From: Trebonia sp963836195 | GTDB lineage: Bacteria; Actinomycetota; Actinomycetes; Streptosporangiales; Streptosporangiaceae | Assembly: GCA_963836195.1 (NCBI GenBank) | Contig: CAWIIX010000002.1 | Coordinates: 124,001-188,000 of the forward strand | Direction of reading: 5' to 3' | Length of the DNA stretch: 64,000 bases | Part shown: positions 50,440 through 58,802 of the stretch, piece by piece | Numbering within the stretch: the stretch's first letter is position 1 | Layout: each line of letters starts with the position of its first letter | Notes under the pieces: generated by a model | What the model was told of the DNA's origin: nothing | Database searches by the model: none | What the model saw: the letters and a program-made list of their open reading frames with translations, nothing else | Made by a program: the position numbers and the translations under genes

Positions 50440-51936
50440 ATGTCCACGTCAGAGCGCTGTCTGGTCACCGGAGCATCGGGCTACATCGGCGGGCGGCTGG
50501 TCCCCGAGCTACTCGCCGCGGGTTACCGCGTGCGCTGCCTGGCGCGCGACCCCGGGAAGCTCGACGGGCGCCCCTGGTCCGGTGGGGTCGAGGTCGCGGC
50601 GGCCGACGCGATGGACCCGGCCGCGGTGCGGCGCGCCCTCGACGGGGTCGAGGTGGCCTACTACCTCATCCACTCCCTGGGCACCGGCCCGTCGTTCGAG
50701 CAGCGGGACCGCGACGCGGCCGGAACCTTCGCCGCCGCCGCCGCGTCGGCCGGCGTCAAGCGCATCGTCTACCTCGGCGGCATCGTTTCCGGCCCGGTCG
50801 CCGGCCTGTCGCCGCACCTGCGCTCGCGCGGCGAGGTCGGGGACATCCTGCAGTCCAGCGGCGTGCCGACGGCGGTGCTGCAGGCGGCCGTGATCATCGG
50901 CAGCGGGTCGGCCTCGTTCGAGATGCTGCGCTATCTCACCGAGCGGCTGCCGGCCATGGTCACCCCGAAATGGGTCAGCACCCGCATCCAGCCGATCGCC
51001 GTCCAGGACGTGCTGCGCTACCTGGTCGGCAGCGCGAGCCTGCCCGCCGACGTCAGCCGGGCGTTCGATATCGGCGGTCCCGACGTGCTGACCTACGCGG
51101 ACATGATGAGCCGGTACTGCGCCGTGGCCGGACTACGGCCGCGCGTGCTGATCCGCGTCCCGCTGCTGACGCCCCGGCTCTCGTCGCTCTGGGTCGGGCT
51201 GGTCACCCCGGTGCCGTCGGGCCTGGCCAGACCCCTGGTGGAATCGCTCGTGAACGAGGTCGTGTGTGCCGAGCACGACATCGCCGAGTACATCCCCGAC
51301 CCGCCCGGGGGGCTGGTGCCGCTCGACCTCGCCATCGCCCTGGCCCTCCGGCACACCCGCGAGGGCGACGTCTCCACCAGCTGGTCGTCGGCCGGCACCC
51401 CCGGCGCCCCGAGCGACCCGCTGCCCAGCGACCCGTCGTGGGCCGGCGGCTCGCTCTACGTGGACGAGCGCGTCGCCGCCGTTCGCGCCTCGCCGGCCGC
51501 GCTGTGGGAGGTCATCGAGGGCATCGGCGGGGCCACCGGGTGGTACTCATTCCCGGCCGCGTGGGCGGTCCGCGGCCTGCTCGACCGGCTGGCCGGCGGC
51601 GTCGGGCTCCGCCGCGGCCGGCGCGACCCGCGTCGCCTGCGGGTCGGCGACGCGCTCGACTTCTGGCGGGTGGAGGCGATCACCCCCGGTTCGCTGCTGC
51701 GCCTGCGGGCGGAGATGAAGCTGCCCGGCCTGGCCTGGCTCGAGCTGACCGTCGGCCGCGACCCGGCCGGCCGGACAACGTACAGCCAGCGCGCCATCTT
51801 CCAGCCCCGCGGCCTGGCCGGCCACGCCTACTGGCGGTCCATCTCCCCGTTTCACGGCATCGTGTTCGGCGGCATGGTCGCCAACATCACCCGCGCCGCC
51901 GAGCAAGCCGACCGCCCCAAAACAAAGGCGGCATAA
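50440..51936 (+). CDS. NAD(P)H-binding SDR fused to DUF2867
   Basis: 498 residues. Residues 1-290 are an atypical SDR of the NmrA/YwnB kind (CLVTGASGYIGGRLVPELLA, YYLIHSLGTGPSFEQRDRDA, VKRIVYLGGIV). From about 330 a DUF2867 domain follows (SLYVDERVAAVRASPAALWE, VGDALDFWRVEAITPG, YWRSISPFHGIVFGGMVANI). This two-domain protein is common in actinomycetes and is of unknown function; it may reduce a hydrophobic substrate. Confidence 0.88.
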   Translation: MSTSERCLVTGASGYIGGRLVPELLAAGYRVRCLARDPGKLDGRPWSGGVEVAAADAMDPAAVRRALDGVEVAYYLIHSLGTGPSFEQRDRDAAGTFAAAAASAGVKRIVYLGGIVSGPVAGLSPHLRSRGEVGDILQSSGVPTAVLQAAVIIGSGSASFEMLRYLTERLPAMVTPKWVSTRIQPIAVQDVLRYLVGSASLPADVSRAFDIGGPDVLTYADMMSRYCAVAGLRPRVLIRVPLLTPRLSSLWVGLVTPVPSGLARPLVESLVNEVVCAEHDIAEYIPDPPGGLVPLDLAIALALRHTREGDVSTSWSSAGTPGAPSDPLPSDPSWAGGSLYVDERVAAVRASPAALWEVIEGIGGATGWYSFPAAWAVRGLLDRLAGGVGLRRGRRDPRRLRVGDALDFWRVEAITPGSLLRLRAEMKLPGLAWLELTVGRDPAGRTTYSQRAIFQPRGLAGHAYWRSISPFHGIVFGGMVANITRAAEQADRPKTKAA

Positions 51937-51952
51937 CGCGCCCCACCCACCC

Positions 51953-52006
51953 CACGACACCTGCTCCCGCCACGACACCTGCTCCCGCCACGACACCTGC
52001 TCGCCT
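51953..52006. repeat. 18-bp tandem repeat, three copies
   Basis: CACGACACCTGCTCCCGC starts at 51953, 51971 and (with changes at its end) 51989, just after the DUF2867 gene. The array is intergenic. Confidence 0.85.
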
Positions 52007-52292
52007 GCCACTCCCACCCGCCCCGCGACCCCCGCTCAACCCCTGCAGTGGCGGATGCCCGGCCAGCCGTGCCGGGCGGGAGTCATGATTGTGTTCCATT
52101 TTGGTCCGCGTTTCCCCTCCGAACCCGTCAATGTGTTCCGTTGGGGGCAGCCCGCGACCCGAAGTGCCCACGATGACACCCATGTCCATCCGGCTTGGTG
52201 TCCGTGGTGACGATGAGGACGATGTGCAACGCCCGGCCGCCGGACCGAGGGCCAGGCCACGGGCAGAGGCTGCCCAGGCCCGGACCGGCGCC

Positions 52293-52333
52293 CGACCGCG
52301 ACTCTCATCAAGATCATCCAGGCTCTCGGCTAA
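52293..52333 (+). pseudogene. 3' remnant of a second GntR (YtrA-type) gene
   Basis: CGACCGCGACT followed by CTCATCAAGATCATCCAGGC and CTCGGCTAA nearly repeats the last 43 bases of the GntR gene at 50369-50411, which encode DRDELIKIIQALG. Here GAG is reduced to T, a two-base loss that breaks the frame. The rest of a GntR gene is not recognisable upstream. It ends 30 bases before the alpha/beta hydrolase. Confidence 0.65.
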
Positions 52334-52363
52334 GCCGCCTGCCCCCGGGGAACTCTTAGTGTC

Positions 52364-53479
52364 ATGGGGCACACCGTGTATCAGCGGTCCGACGTCGACG
52401 GGGTGTCGGTCTTCTACCGCGAGGCGGGCCCGTCCGACGGCCCGACGATCTTGCTGCTGCACGGCTTCCCGTCCTCCTCGCGGATGTGGGAGCCGCTGCT
52501 GACCAGGCTGGCCGACGCCTTCCACCTCATCGCGCCGGACTACCCGGGTTTCGGGCACAGCGACGCCCCCGACCCGGCCGGCTTCGCCTACACCTTCGAC
52601 CACCTGGCCGCGATCATCGGACGGTTCACCGAGCAGCTCGGCCTCGGCCGCTACACCCTGCTCATGCAGGACTACGGCGGCCCGGTCGGATTCCGGCTGG
52701 CGACCGCGCACCCGGCCCGGGTGCGGGCGATGATCGTGCAGAACGCGGTCGCGCACTCCGACGGGCTCGGCCCGCTGTGGGACACCCGCCGCGCGTTCTG
52801 GGCGGATCGCGCCGCCCACGAGGCGGCGCTGCGCGAGAACTTCTTCTCGGCCGCCGCGACCAGGCAGCGCCACGTCGGCGCCAGCCCGGTCCCGCAGCAG
52901 TACGACCCGGACCTGTGGACCGACGAGCTCGCCTTTCTTGGCCGACCGGGCATGCACGACATCCAGACCGACCTGTTCTACGACTACCGCACCAACGTCG
53001 CCAGCTACCCGGCCTGGCAGCGATGGCTGCGGGAGCACCAGCCGCCGCTGCTGGTGCTGTGGGGCCGCTACGACCCGTCGTTCCTGGTCGCCGAGGCGGA
53101 GGCCTACCGGCGGGACGTGCCCGGGGCCGAGGTCCATCTCCTCGACGCCGGGCACTTCGCGCTGGACGAGCGGCCCGACCAGATCGCCGAGCTCACCCGC
53201 CGGTTTCTGCTCTTACTCGGCGCGGACGCTTACTCGGCGCGGACGCTTACTCGGCGCGGACGCTTACTCGAAGCGGACGTTCCCGGGCACGGTCATCCGC
53301 CGCAGCAGCGGCAGCGTGACCGCGATGACGGCGAAGGCGAGGACCAGCCCGGCTCCCATCAGCTCGAAGTAGGCGTGCCCGAGCTGCGGGATCGCGGTTC
53401 CGGCGGGCGCAAGCCTGACGAACGCCAGGACCGACGACCCGTACGCGATTCCGGCCGCGATCAGGGTGGCGGCGACTAG
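52364..53479 (+). CDS. Alpha/beta hydrolase with repeat-disrupted C-terminus
   Basis: Start ATG 52364. The core (about residues 1-285) is a normal alpha/beta hydrolase: ILLLHGFPSSSRMWEPLLTR, the nucleophile elbow MQDYGGPVGFRLA (an aspartate as in haloalkane dehalogenase or epoxide hydrolase), LLVLWGRYDPSFLVAEAEAY and the histidine in LDAGHFALDERPDQIAEL. After RRFLLL three 17-bp repeats start, the frame has no stop, and about 80 unrelated residues follow that overlap the ABC permease gene antisense. The original stop was probably near 53220. Confidence 0.8.
   Translation: MGHTVYQRSDVDGVSVFYREAGPSDGPTILLLHGFPSSSRMWEPLLTRLADAFHLIAPDYPGFGHSDAPDPAGFAYTFDHLAAIIGRFTEQLGLGRYTLLMQDYGGPVGFRLATAHPARVRAMIVQNAVAHSDGLGPLWDTRRAFWADRAAHEAALRENFFSAAATRQRHVGASPVPQQYDPDLWTDELAFLGRPGMHDIQTDLFYDYRTNVASYPAWQRWLREHQPPLLVLWGRYDPSFLVAEAEAYRRDVPGAEVHLLDAGHFALDERPDQIAELTRRFLLLLGADAYSARTLTRRGRLLEADVPGHGHPPQQRQRDRDDGEGEDQPGSHQLEVGVPELRDRGSGGRKPDERQDRRPVRDSGRDQGGGD
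53219..53269. repeat. 17-bp tandem repeat, three copies
   Basis: GGCGCGGACGCTTACTC occurs at 53219, 53236 and 53253. Being 17 bases it changes frame at each unit. It spans the probable 3' end of the hydrolase and touches the stop codon of the convergent ABC permease (53264-53266). Confidence 0.9.
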
Positions 53480-55585
53480 CGGCACCGCCGCCTCGAGGAG
53501 GACCACCCCCGACAGCACGCCGACCCCGATGCCGCCCACCCGGAGCAGGGTGAACGGTCGCTTCCGGTCGACCAGCCCGCCGCCGACCGCGACCGCCAGG
53601 CTGCACCCGGCCACGATCAGCGTGAGCGCGACCGCCGCGTAGACCAGGTTCTCCAGCGTGTCCGCCCGCTGAGTGCGGATCTGCAGCGTCTCGCCGAACG
53701 TCCGCGGCGGCGTCGGCGACTGCCCCTGGCCGCCGGAGACCTGCGGCGGCGCGTTGACCGCGAGGTAGGTGCGGACCCGCTCCAGCGTCGCCGGGCTGTT
53801 CACCCGGACCAGCACCGCCTGCAGCGGCAGGCCCGCCAGCGCGCCGTGGTACGCGGGGTCGGACGCGCTCACGAACGCCTGGGTGTTGTAGAGCGGGTTG
53901 TCCCCGAACATCGACCCGTCGTTGGTCGTAACCGTCGCCACGCCCGGCGCGCACTGCCCGAAGACGGCCAGGTCGCGCATGACCGCGCAGCTCACCACCG
54001 TCGCGCCGCCGGTCAGGGCCTTCCCCGGCCCGATCTGGACGCCGCCGCCGCTGCGGTTGTTCCCATTCCCCCTGGCACTGCGTCCGCTTCCGCCTTTGCC
54101 GGCCTGCCCGCTGGGCCCGCCGCCGGGCCCGCCTGTCCCCGCGTCCGGCGAGGCGGCCGCGTAAAACGGGTAGACGGTGGCCCCGCCGATCGCGCTGAGC
54201 CCCCCGAGCAGCCGCGTTGCGGCCGGCCCGGACATCCCGACCTGGTCAAGCAGCACGTTGCTGAGCGACCCGTTGGTCGGCGACGCCTCGGTCGCGTTCA
54301 CCGCCGGCACCAGCGTGCCCACCATCGTGCCGAGGAAGACCGCGAGCACCAGCCCGGTCACCGACCGGAAGGCCGCCTTCGGGTTGTCGGCCAGCCGCCG
54401 GCTCGCGAGCAGGGGCGCCGCCCCCCGCGACATCGAGCCGAACAGCCGGGCCGTCGCCCAGGTGAACCACGGCCCGGCGATCACCAGCCCGACCATCGTC
54501 AGCAGCAGCCCGGGGTAGGTGGCGGCGCCGATGCTCTGATGCGAGGTAACCGACAGCCCGTAGAAGTACAGGCCCGCCCCGAGCGCGAGCACGGTCAGCC
54601 GCCACAGCGTCGGCCGCTTGGGCGTCGCCCGTCGGCTCACGCCGAGCGGCGAGATCTGGACCCGGCGCAGCGAGACCAGCGCGGCCGCGAGGGCGATCAC
54701 CGGCACGCCGACGATGATCGCGGCGTACTCCCAGGCGGCGGGGGTCACCGTGGACGAGAAGTACCGCGTGCCGATCAGCGCCCCGCTCGCCACCAGCGGC
54801 TGCATCAGCAGCCAGATGACGACGCCGAGGACCGCGCCGAAGAACGCGCTCACCGCCGCCTCGACCGCCGCGATCATCCGGATGTCGGCCGGGGTGCCGC
54901 CGACCAGCCGCAGCGCGGCGAACCGCTCCTCCCGGCGGCTCGCCGCCAGCCGGGTCGCGGTGCTGATCAGCACCAGCATCGGGAAGATGACGGCGAGCAC
55001 CCCGATCCCGAACGCGTACCGGAAGAACGGGGTGAACACCTCGGACGCGGGCGCGGTCCCGATCGAGGTGACCCACTCGGTGCCGCCGATCGCGTTCAGC
55101 GCCGTCGGCGTGTACCCGATGAAGACGGCCAGCTCCCCGGGACCGGTCAGGGCCGCCTGGCCGATCGTGCCGATCATGGTGCCGGGGAACCGGTCGCCGA
55201 GTTCGTCGGCGGGCACGGTGCGCAGCAGCGCGGCCAGCGCGGGCGATGCGTAGTACTGTCCGGCGGCCGGCAACCGGGAGATGCCGGGAAGCACCGGCGC
55301 GTCCGCGCCGAGGGCGGCGACGTCCAGCCGGGTGAGCGTCTGCCCCTGGTAGAAGTCGACGCTGTTGTTCCACAGCTCCCCGCTGGCGGGCAGCGTCGCC
55401 GGCACCGGGTCGCCGCTGGTGCAGGCCCAGCACGGCTGGCCGGACTGCGCCTGGAAGGCGTGGAACTCGGCCAGCACGCCGAGCAGCAGCGCGACCCCGA
55501 CCGCGACCGCGACCGTCGTCACCGCCAGCCGGACGAGCGCCTCGCGCCCGCTGCGGAGGGTGAGCCGGAGCCCGAGCCCGAGCAT
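53264..55585 (-). CDS. FtsX-like ABC transporter permease
   Basis: 773 residues, large permease with two FtsX domains. N-terminal helix VRLAVTTVAVAVGVALLLGV, then an extracellular part, helices around YAFGIGVLAVIFPMLVLIST with RLAASRREERFAALRLVGGT, and a C-terminal core (LENLVYAAVALTLIVAGCSL, GVGVLSGVVLLEAAVPLVAA). Low-complexity GGPGGGPSGQAGKGGSGRSA lies between. It couples to the ATPase encoded upstream (TGATG overlap) and probably exports or extracts a hydrophobic compound or peptide. Confidence 0.9.
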   Translation of the reverse strand: MLGLGLRLTLRSGREALVRLAVTTVAVAVGVALLLGVLAEFHAFQAQSGQPCWACTSGDPVPATLPASGELWNNSVDFYQGQTLTRLDVAALGADAPVLPGISRLPAAGQYYASPALAALLRTVPADELGDRFPGTMIGTIGQAALTGPGELAVFIGYTPTALNAIGGTEWVTSIGTAPASEVFTPFFRYAFGIGVLAVIFPMLVLISTATRLAASRREERFAALRLVGGTPADIRMIAAVEAAVSAFFGAVLGVVIWLLMQPLVASGALIGTRYFSSTVTPAAWEYAAIIVGVPVIALAAALVSLRRVQISPLGVSRRATPKRPTLWRLTVLALGAGLYFYGLSVTSHQSIGAATYPGLLLTMVGLVIAGPWFTWATARLFGSMSRGAAPLLASRRLADNPKAAFRSVTGLVLAVFLGTMVGTLVPAVNATEASPTNGSLSNVLLDQVGMSGPAATRLLGGLSAIGGATVYPFYAAASPDAGTGGPGGGPSGQAGKGGSGRSARGNGNNRSGGGVQIGPGKALTGGATVVSCAVMRDLAVFGQCAPGVATVTTNDGSMFGDNPLYNTQAFVSASDPAYHGALAGLPLQAVLVRVNSPATLERVRTYLAVNAPPQVSGGQGQSPTPPRTFGETLQIRTQRADTLENLVYAAVALTLIVAGCSLAVAVGGGLVDRKRPFTLLRVGGIGVGVLSGVVLLEAAVPLVAATLIAAGIAYGSSVLAFVRLAPAGTAIPQLGHAYFELMGAGLVLAFAVIAVTLPLLRRMTVPGNVRFE

Positions 55586-56322
55586 CAGTTGGCCGCCTTC
55601 GCCGCGTGCTTCGCCGCCGGCGCCTCGGCCGCGCCCAGGTCGAGCGAGACCAGCCCGTCCCTGACCATCACCACGCGGCCCGCGTACGCCGCCACCCGCG
55701 CGTCGTGGGTGACGATGATGACCGTCGTCCCCTGCTCGCGGGCCAGCCCGACCAGCAGGTCCATCACCTTCTCGCCGGTCAGCGAGTCGAGCGACCCGGT
55801 CGGCTCGTCGGCGAAGATCAGCTTCGGGCCGAGCGCGAGCGCCCGCGCGATCGCGACCCGCTGCGCCTCGCCGCCGGACAGCTCGCCCGTCCGCCGCCCG
55901 CCCTTGTCGCCGATGCCGAGCTTGTCCAGCCAGGTGCTCGCGGTCTGGTACGCGGTCCGCCGGCGTACCCGGTTGAGCAGCAGCGGCATCGCCACGTTGT
56001 CGGCCGCGGTGAGCTCGGGCACCAGCTGGCCGAACTGGAACACGAAGCCGAACGCGGTCCGCCGGAGCTTGGTCCTGGCCGCCTCGTCGAGGGTGTCCAT
56101 CCGGCTGCCGTCGAACCACACCTCGCCGCCGTCGGGCGCGAAGATCCCGGCCAGGCAGTGCAGCAGGGTCGACTTGCCGGACCCGCTCGGGCCCATGATC
56201 GCCAGGATCTCGCCCTGGCCGACGGCGACCGACGCGCCGCGCAACGCGGGCGTCTGGCCGAATGACTTGCGGACGTCGCGGGCCTCGATCAGGGTGCCGC
56301 CGACGACAACGGGGGAGTTCAT
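55585..56322 (-). CDS. ABC transporter ATP-binding protein (MacB/LolD type)
   Basis: 245 residues. Walker A in MGPSGSGKSTLLHCLAGI, Q-loop FVFQFGQLVPELTAADNVAM, the LSGGEAQRVAIARAL signature and Walker B LIFADEPTGSLDS are intact, with VIIVTHDARVAAYAGRVVMV for the switch histidine. It pairs with the FtsX permease and is controlled by PadR: its ATG overlaps the PadR stop by four bases. Confidence 0.94.
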   Translation of the reverse strand: MNSPVVVGGTLIEARDVRKSFGQTPALRGASVAVGQGEILAIMGPSGSGKSTLLHCLAGIFAPDGGEVWFDGSRMDTLDEAARTKLRRTAFGFVFQFGQLVPELTAADNVAMPLLLNRVRRRTAYQTASTWLDKLGIGDKGGRRTGELSGGEAQRVAIARALALGPKLIFADEPTGSLDSLTGEKVMDLLVGLAREQGTTVIIVTHDARVAAYAGRVVMVRDGLVSLDLGAAEAPAAKHAAKAAN

Positions 56323-56846
56323 GGCTTGCGTACCGCCTCTGCTAGTTCCGTCAGCCGCGCCGACGTGAGGTCAATCCAGCGAAGATCTGCTTCCAGGTGG
56401 AACAGGGCGTGGTCGGCCAGCAGCGTGTCGACCAGGGGGCCGGTCCGCTTGAGCTCGGTCAGGTCGCGCATCCGGACCAGGTGCGCCGCCCGCTGCCGGT
56501 CCAGGTACGCCTCGGCCGGCTTGCCCAGCATCAGCGCCAGCGTCACCTTCGCGAACAGCACCGTCTGCAGGTGCGGCTCCGGCTCGACCGGATCGGCCAG
56601 CCACGCGTCGACCTCGGCCCGGCCGAGGTCGGTGATCGCGTAGCGCTTGCGGTCCGGCCCGTCGCCCGGCTCGGCCTCGCCCGGCTCGACCCGACCGTCC
56701 CTCGCCAGCCGGCCGAGGGTGGCATAGACCTGCCCGAACGGCAGCTGCTTGCCCCGACCGAAGTACTCGTCGTAGTCGCGCTTGAGGTCATACCCGTGGC
56801 TCGGCTCTCGTTCGAGCAGCCCGAGCAGGGTCAGGGGAACGCTCAC
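56319..56846 (-). CDS. PadR family transcriptional regulator
   Basis: 175 residues from a GTG at 56846, with an operator immediately upstream. The PadR winged helix reads VPLTLLGLLEREPSHGYDLK, FGQVYATLGRLARDGRVEPG, RKRYAITDLGRAEVDAWLAD. The C-terminal Vir_C helices dimerise. First gene of the padR-ATPase-permease operon, a common arrangement for sensing and exporting toxic compounds. Confidence 0.9.
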   Translation of the reverse strand: MSVPLTLLGLLEREPSHGYDLKRDYDEYFGRGKQLPFGQVYATLGRLARDGRVEPGEAEPGDGPDRKRYAITDLGRAEVDAWLADPVEPEPHLQTVLFAKVTLALMLGKPAEAYLDRQRAAHLVRMRDLTELKRTGPLVDTLLADHALFHLEADLRWIDLTSARLTELAEAVRKP

Positions 56847-56855
56847 AGCGGCGAA

Positions 56856-56872
56856 TATACACTCAGTGTATA
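56856..56872. promoter_or_regulatory. PadR operator candidate, 17-bp palindrome
   Basis: TATACACTCAGTGTATA is a perfect palindrome centred on one base, ten bases upstream of the padR GTG. It is AT-rich in a GC-rich background, the usual look of a PadR box. Confidence 0.7.
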
Positions 56873-56953
56873 CGCCGCGCAAATAACGATCCGGGCGAAT
56901 CAATCGAGGGGGTTGACGGGAGGATTCCGCCTCGGGCGTCGTAGCGTTGTCGT

Positions 56954-58384
56954 ATGGCTACTAGCGAGCAGCATGCCGTCCCTGCAGGCGATCCCGGTCC
57001 GACGGTTTTCGTCCTTTTCGGCGCGACCGGAGACCTAGCCAAGCGACTGGTGCTCCCCGCGTTCTACCGCCTCGAGACCGAGGGGCTGCTGCCGAAGCAG
57101 TGGCGGCTGGTCGGCAACGGCCGCGGCGACGTGGCGCACGAGGACTTCCGCGCCCATTTCCACGACTCCCTGGTCGAATTCGACACCGCGCCCGACCCGA
57201 AGCAGTGGGACGCCTTCTCCCAGAATCTGTTCTTCGCGGGCGGCGGGTTCACCACCGATGACCCCGGCAGCCTGCTCGACGTGATCGGCAAGGCCCGCAT
57301 CGCCCTCGGCGGCGACCCGCAGCTGGTCCACTACCTGGCGGTCCCGCCGGTCGCCTTCAGCGAGCTGACGAAGGCGCTGGGCCAGCACGGGCTCGCCAAG
57401 GGCTGCCGCGTGGTCTACGAGAAGCCGTTCGGCACCTCGCAGGAGAACTTCCGCGAGCTCGACGAGGTCGTCCATTCGGTCCTCGACGAGCAGCAGGTGT
57501 ACCGGATCGACCACTTCCTCGGCAAGGAAGCCACCCAGGACCTGCACATGCTGCGGTTCGCGAACGGATTGTTCGCCTCGTCGTGGGACCGCCAGCACAT
57601 CGAGTCGGTCCAGATCGACGTGCCGGAGACGCTCGACATCAACGACCGGGCGGTGTTCTACGACGCCACCGGCGCGGTGCTCGACATGATGGTCACCCAC
57701 CTGTTCCAGCTCGCGGCCGAGGTCGCCATGGAGCCGCCCGCCAGCCTCGGCGCGATGGACCTGCAGGCGGCCAGGGAAGAGGTCATCGGCTGCTTCCGGG
57801 TCCTTGACCCGGCCGAGGTGGTGCTCGGCCAGTACGACGGCTACCGCGACGTTCCCGGCGTCGATCCGCACTCCAACCAGAACACCTTCGTCGCCGCCCG
57901 GCTCTGGGTCGACAACGACCGCTGGCGCGGCGTTCCGTTCTACCTGCGCACCGGCAAGGAGCTGGCCGAGTCCGCGCAGCGGGTCAGCCTGATCCTGCGC
58001 GACCCGCCGGGGCCGCTGCACGGGCAGCTGCCGGGCGGCTCCAACGTGCTCTGCTTCTCGCTTGCGGGCGACGGCGAGATCGACCTGTCGCTGGTGACCA
58101 AGCGGCCAGGACCCGGGATCGACCTCGACGTGGCGCACGCGAGCATCCAGCTGGCCAGCCTCAAGGACGCCGACCCGCTGCCGGCCTACGTCCGGCTCAT
58201 CCACGACGTGCTGCTTGGCGACCGCTCGCTGTTCACCCGCCCGGACGGCCTCGCCTCGGTCTGGAAGGTCGCCAGCCCCCTGCTCGACAACCCGCCTGAG
58301 GTCAAGCCCTACGCGCGAGGATCCTGGGGTCCGGCCGAGGCGGGCCAGCTCATCGCCCCCGGGCACTGGCTCCTCGGCCAGTAA
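56954..58384 (+). CDS. zwf: Glucose-6-phosphate 1-dehydrogenase
   Basis: 476 residues. NADP-binding FVLFGATGDLAKRLVLPAFY, the substrate/active-site motif RIDHFLGKEATQDLHMLRFA, YEKPFGTS and the C-terminal FYLRTGKELAES are intact. Catalyses the first oxidative pentose-phosphate step, giving 6-phosphogluconolactone and NADPH. The active-site HF replaces the more usual HY, as in other actinomycete paralogues. No gnd, opcA or pgl is adjacent, so it may be a secondary zwf. Confidence 0.92.
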   Translation: MATSEQHAVPAGDPGPTVFVLFGATGDLAKRLVLPAFYRLETEGLLPKQWRLVGNGRGDVAHEDFRAHFHDSLVEFDTAPDPKQWDAFSQNLFFAGGGFTTDDPGSLLDVIGKARIALGGDPQLVHYLAVPPVAFSELTKALGQHGLAKGCRVVYEKPFGTSQENFRELDEVVHSVLDEQQVYRIDHFLGKEATQDLHMLRFANGLFASSWDRQHIESVQIDVPETLDINDRAVFYDATGAVLDMMVTHLFQLAAEVAMEPPASLGAMDLQAAREEVIGCFRVLDPAEVVLGQYDGYRDVPGVDPHSNQNTFVAARLWVDNDRWRGVPFYLRTGKELAESAQRVSLILRDPPGPLHGQLPGGSNVLCFSLAGDGEIDLSLVTKRPGPGIDLDVAHASIQLASLKDADPLPAYVRLIHDVLLGDRSLFTRPDGLASVWKVASPLLDNPPEVKPYARGSWGPAEAGQLIAPGHWLLGQ

Positions 58385-58802
58385 CCAGTAACAGGAACCG
58401 GACCCGAGCCAGCGGACTGCCCTCCACCCACTGGTCGAGGACGGCAACCCCCCACGGGCTGTCGGGGCCATGGCGGCGGTTGAACTCGTCGACGAAGTCC
58501 GCCAGCACCCGGCGCCGTTCGGCCGGATCGGTGATGACCTCGGCCTCGGCCGGCAGGTCGGCCACCACGCCATGCTTGAGATGGAAGGTGAAGTGCGGGT
58601 CGGCCGCCAGGTTGGCCAGCCAATCACGAGTACGAGGCCCCGGAATCCCGCTCAGGTAGACCGAATCCACGGAGCGGTAGAAGACAATCTCGATCCGCCG
58701 GGGCTGACCCGACCGCCGGCCGGTGGTGGTGATGTCAATCGTCCGGTCCTCCATGGTCGAGGACGGCGTGATCGCCAGCGCCTCGCGCACGTCGTCGCGC
58801 AT
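58350..58802 (-). CDS. Deazaflavin-dependent nitroreductase-like protein (DUF385)
   Basis: 150 residues. EDRTIDITTTGRRSGQPRRI, VFYRSVDSVYLSGIPGPRTR and DWLANLAADPHFTFHLKHGV are typical of F420-dependent Ddn-like proteins. They reduce quinones or nitro compounds. The end ARVRFLLLVTGRGASARGR is longer than usual. The gene overlaps the 3' end of zwf by 35 bases. Start ATG shares one base with the stop of the PEP-mutase-like gene (TGATG), so the two are coupled. Confidence 0.8.
   Translation of the reverse strand: MRDDVREALAITPSSTMEDRTIDITTTGRRSGQPRRIEIVFYRSVDSVYLSGIPGPRTRDWLANLAADPHFTFHLKHGVVADLPAEAEVITDPAERRRVLADFVDEFNRRHGPDSPWGVAVLDQWVEGSPLARVRFLLLVTGRGASARGR

Noticed and set aside
53264..56119. 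951-residue permease ORF starting inside the ATPase gene
   Set aside because: The extra N-terminus is an arginine-rich shadow of the ATPase. The ATG at 55585 overlaps the ATPase stop and begins a normal membrane protein.
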